Positions 5,664-6,066 of a DNA stretch of 6,066 bases are shown here, piece by piece; the first letter of the stretch is position 1, and each line of letters begins with the position of its first letter. Origin of the DNA: an uncultured Kiloniellales bacterium (GTDB lineage Bacteria > Pseudomonadota > Alphaproteobacteria > Kiloniellales > JAKSDN01); NCBI GenBank assembly GCA_947259625.1, contig CAMYMY010000234.1, positions 1 to 6,066 on the forward strand, read 5' to 3'. Both the position numbers and the translations under genes were made by a program. The notes under the pieces were generated by a model. It did not search any database. It was not told where the DNA came from and saw only the letters and a program-made list of their open reading frames with translations.

Positions 5664-6066
5664 TCAGGCGGAATCGATTGGCTTGGTCAGGACCAGTTGT
5701 TGCGCTGGCGCGAACCCGTTCCGGCCGAGAAAGCCCAAGAGCGGAAAGTTGTTCCAAGTGACCCTCGTCCGGACCCGTTCGACATGCAGCACGTCCAGGT
5801 TGGCGAGCAGTTGGGAGAGCAGGGCCGTGCCGACGCCGTGATGGCCAAGCCCCGGTTCGACGCCTATGGTGTCGATGACGGCCGCCGATTCCGCCCGGCC
5901 GAACTCCCCGTAATCGACCCGGGCCATGATGTAGCCGGCCACCTGTTCATCGACTTCGGCGACCAATGAGATCCGTACGCCGGTCTCGCTCATCACCTCG
6001 CGCAGCTTGGCCTCGAAATAGGCGCGGCGATCGCGCCCGGTCAGCTTGGCGTCGATTCTGACGATG
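5664..6066 (-). CDS. GNAT-family N-acetyltransferase (5' end cut by window edge)
   Basis: 133 residues plus the stop are readable; the frame is open to the right edge, so the start lies outside. A GTG at 5994-5996 and an ATG at 5991-5993 fall inside the fold, and the sequence before them (RIDAKLTGRDR, then AYFEAKLREV) is family-like, so they are not the true start. Seen: the beta4-alpha3 core with IDTIGVEP followed by the acetyl-CoA pyrophosphate loop HHGVGTALLSQL, and a later WNNFPLLGFLGRNGF typical of GNAT motif B. Known of the family: transfer of an acetyl group from acetyl-CoA to an amine of a small molecule or protein. The acceptor is not predictable from sequence. It converges on the catabolic operon with a 12-base gap, has no visible terminator, and is probably unrelated to that pathway. 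Confidence 0.88.
   Translation of the reverse strand, partial: IVRIDAKLTGRDRRAYFEAKLREVMSETGVRISLVAEVDEQVAGYIMARVDYGEFGRAESAAVIDTIGVEPGLGHHGVGTALLSQLLANLDVLHVERVRTRVTWNNFPLLGFLGRNGFAPAQQLVLTKPIDSA

Overview
The window looks like a GC-rich proteobacterial chromosome segment, most likely from an alphaproteobacterium. This is inferred from the codon use (strong G/C third positions), the protein flavour and the gene families; no rRNA or marker gene confirms it. Coding density is high. I see no mobile element, CRISPR array, tRNA or rRNA.

Layout, left to right: (1) On the minus strand, from about 891 running off the left edge, lies most of an FAD/NAD(P)/[2Fe-2S] electron-transfer flavoprotein. It belongs to the NfnA/SudB type, related to the dihydroorotate dehydrogenase electron-transfer subunit. 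(2) A gene-free divergent spacer of about 360 bases (892-1250) holds several short inverted repeats that could be operators or RNA hairpins. (3) A tightly packed plus-strand operon of four genes runs from 1251 to 5651: a zinc-dependent medium-chain alcohol dehydrogenase; an enolase-superfamily protein with mandelate-racemase-like active-site spacing; a second, quite different enolase-superfamily protein; and a beta-hydroxyacid (3-hydroxyisobutyrate-type) dehydrogenase. Gaps are 17, 31 and 57 bases, and each gene has a plausible ribosome binding site. (4) On the minus strand, from 5664 off the right edge, lies the C-terminal part of a GNAT acetyltransferase. It converges on the operon with only 12 bases between the two stop codons.

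How the genes may work together (inference): two dehydrogenases flanking two enolase-superfamily genes is the usual composition of a catabolic module for a hydroxylated carboxylic acid or sugar acid. The MDR dehydrogenase would oxidise an alcohol or sugar, one or both enolase-superfamily enzymes would dehydrate or isomerise the acid, and the beta-hydroxyacid dehydrogenase would handle a hydroxy-acid/semialdehyde step. No transporter, aldolase, kinase or regulator is inside the window, so the substrate cannot be named.

The most striking observation is in the second enolase-superfamily protein (3480-4682). Its active-site positions keep exactly the mandelate racemase spacing, but two normally essential acids are replaced: the first metal-ligand Asp is Gly207 and the Asp of the Asp-His dyad is Ala282. 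Its neighbour (2348-3448) keeps all metal ligands and the dyad but has Lys-x-Arg in place of Lys-x-Lys. The pair may therefore divide different chemistry, or the second may work with an altered metal site.
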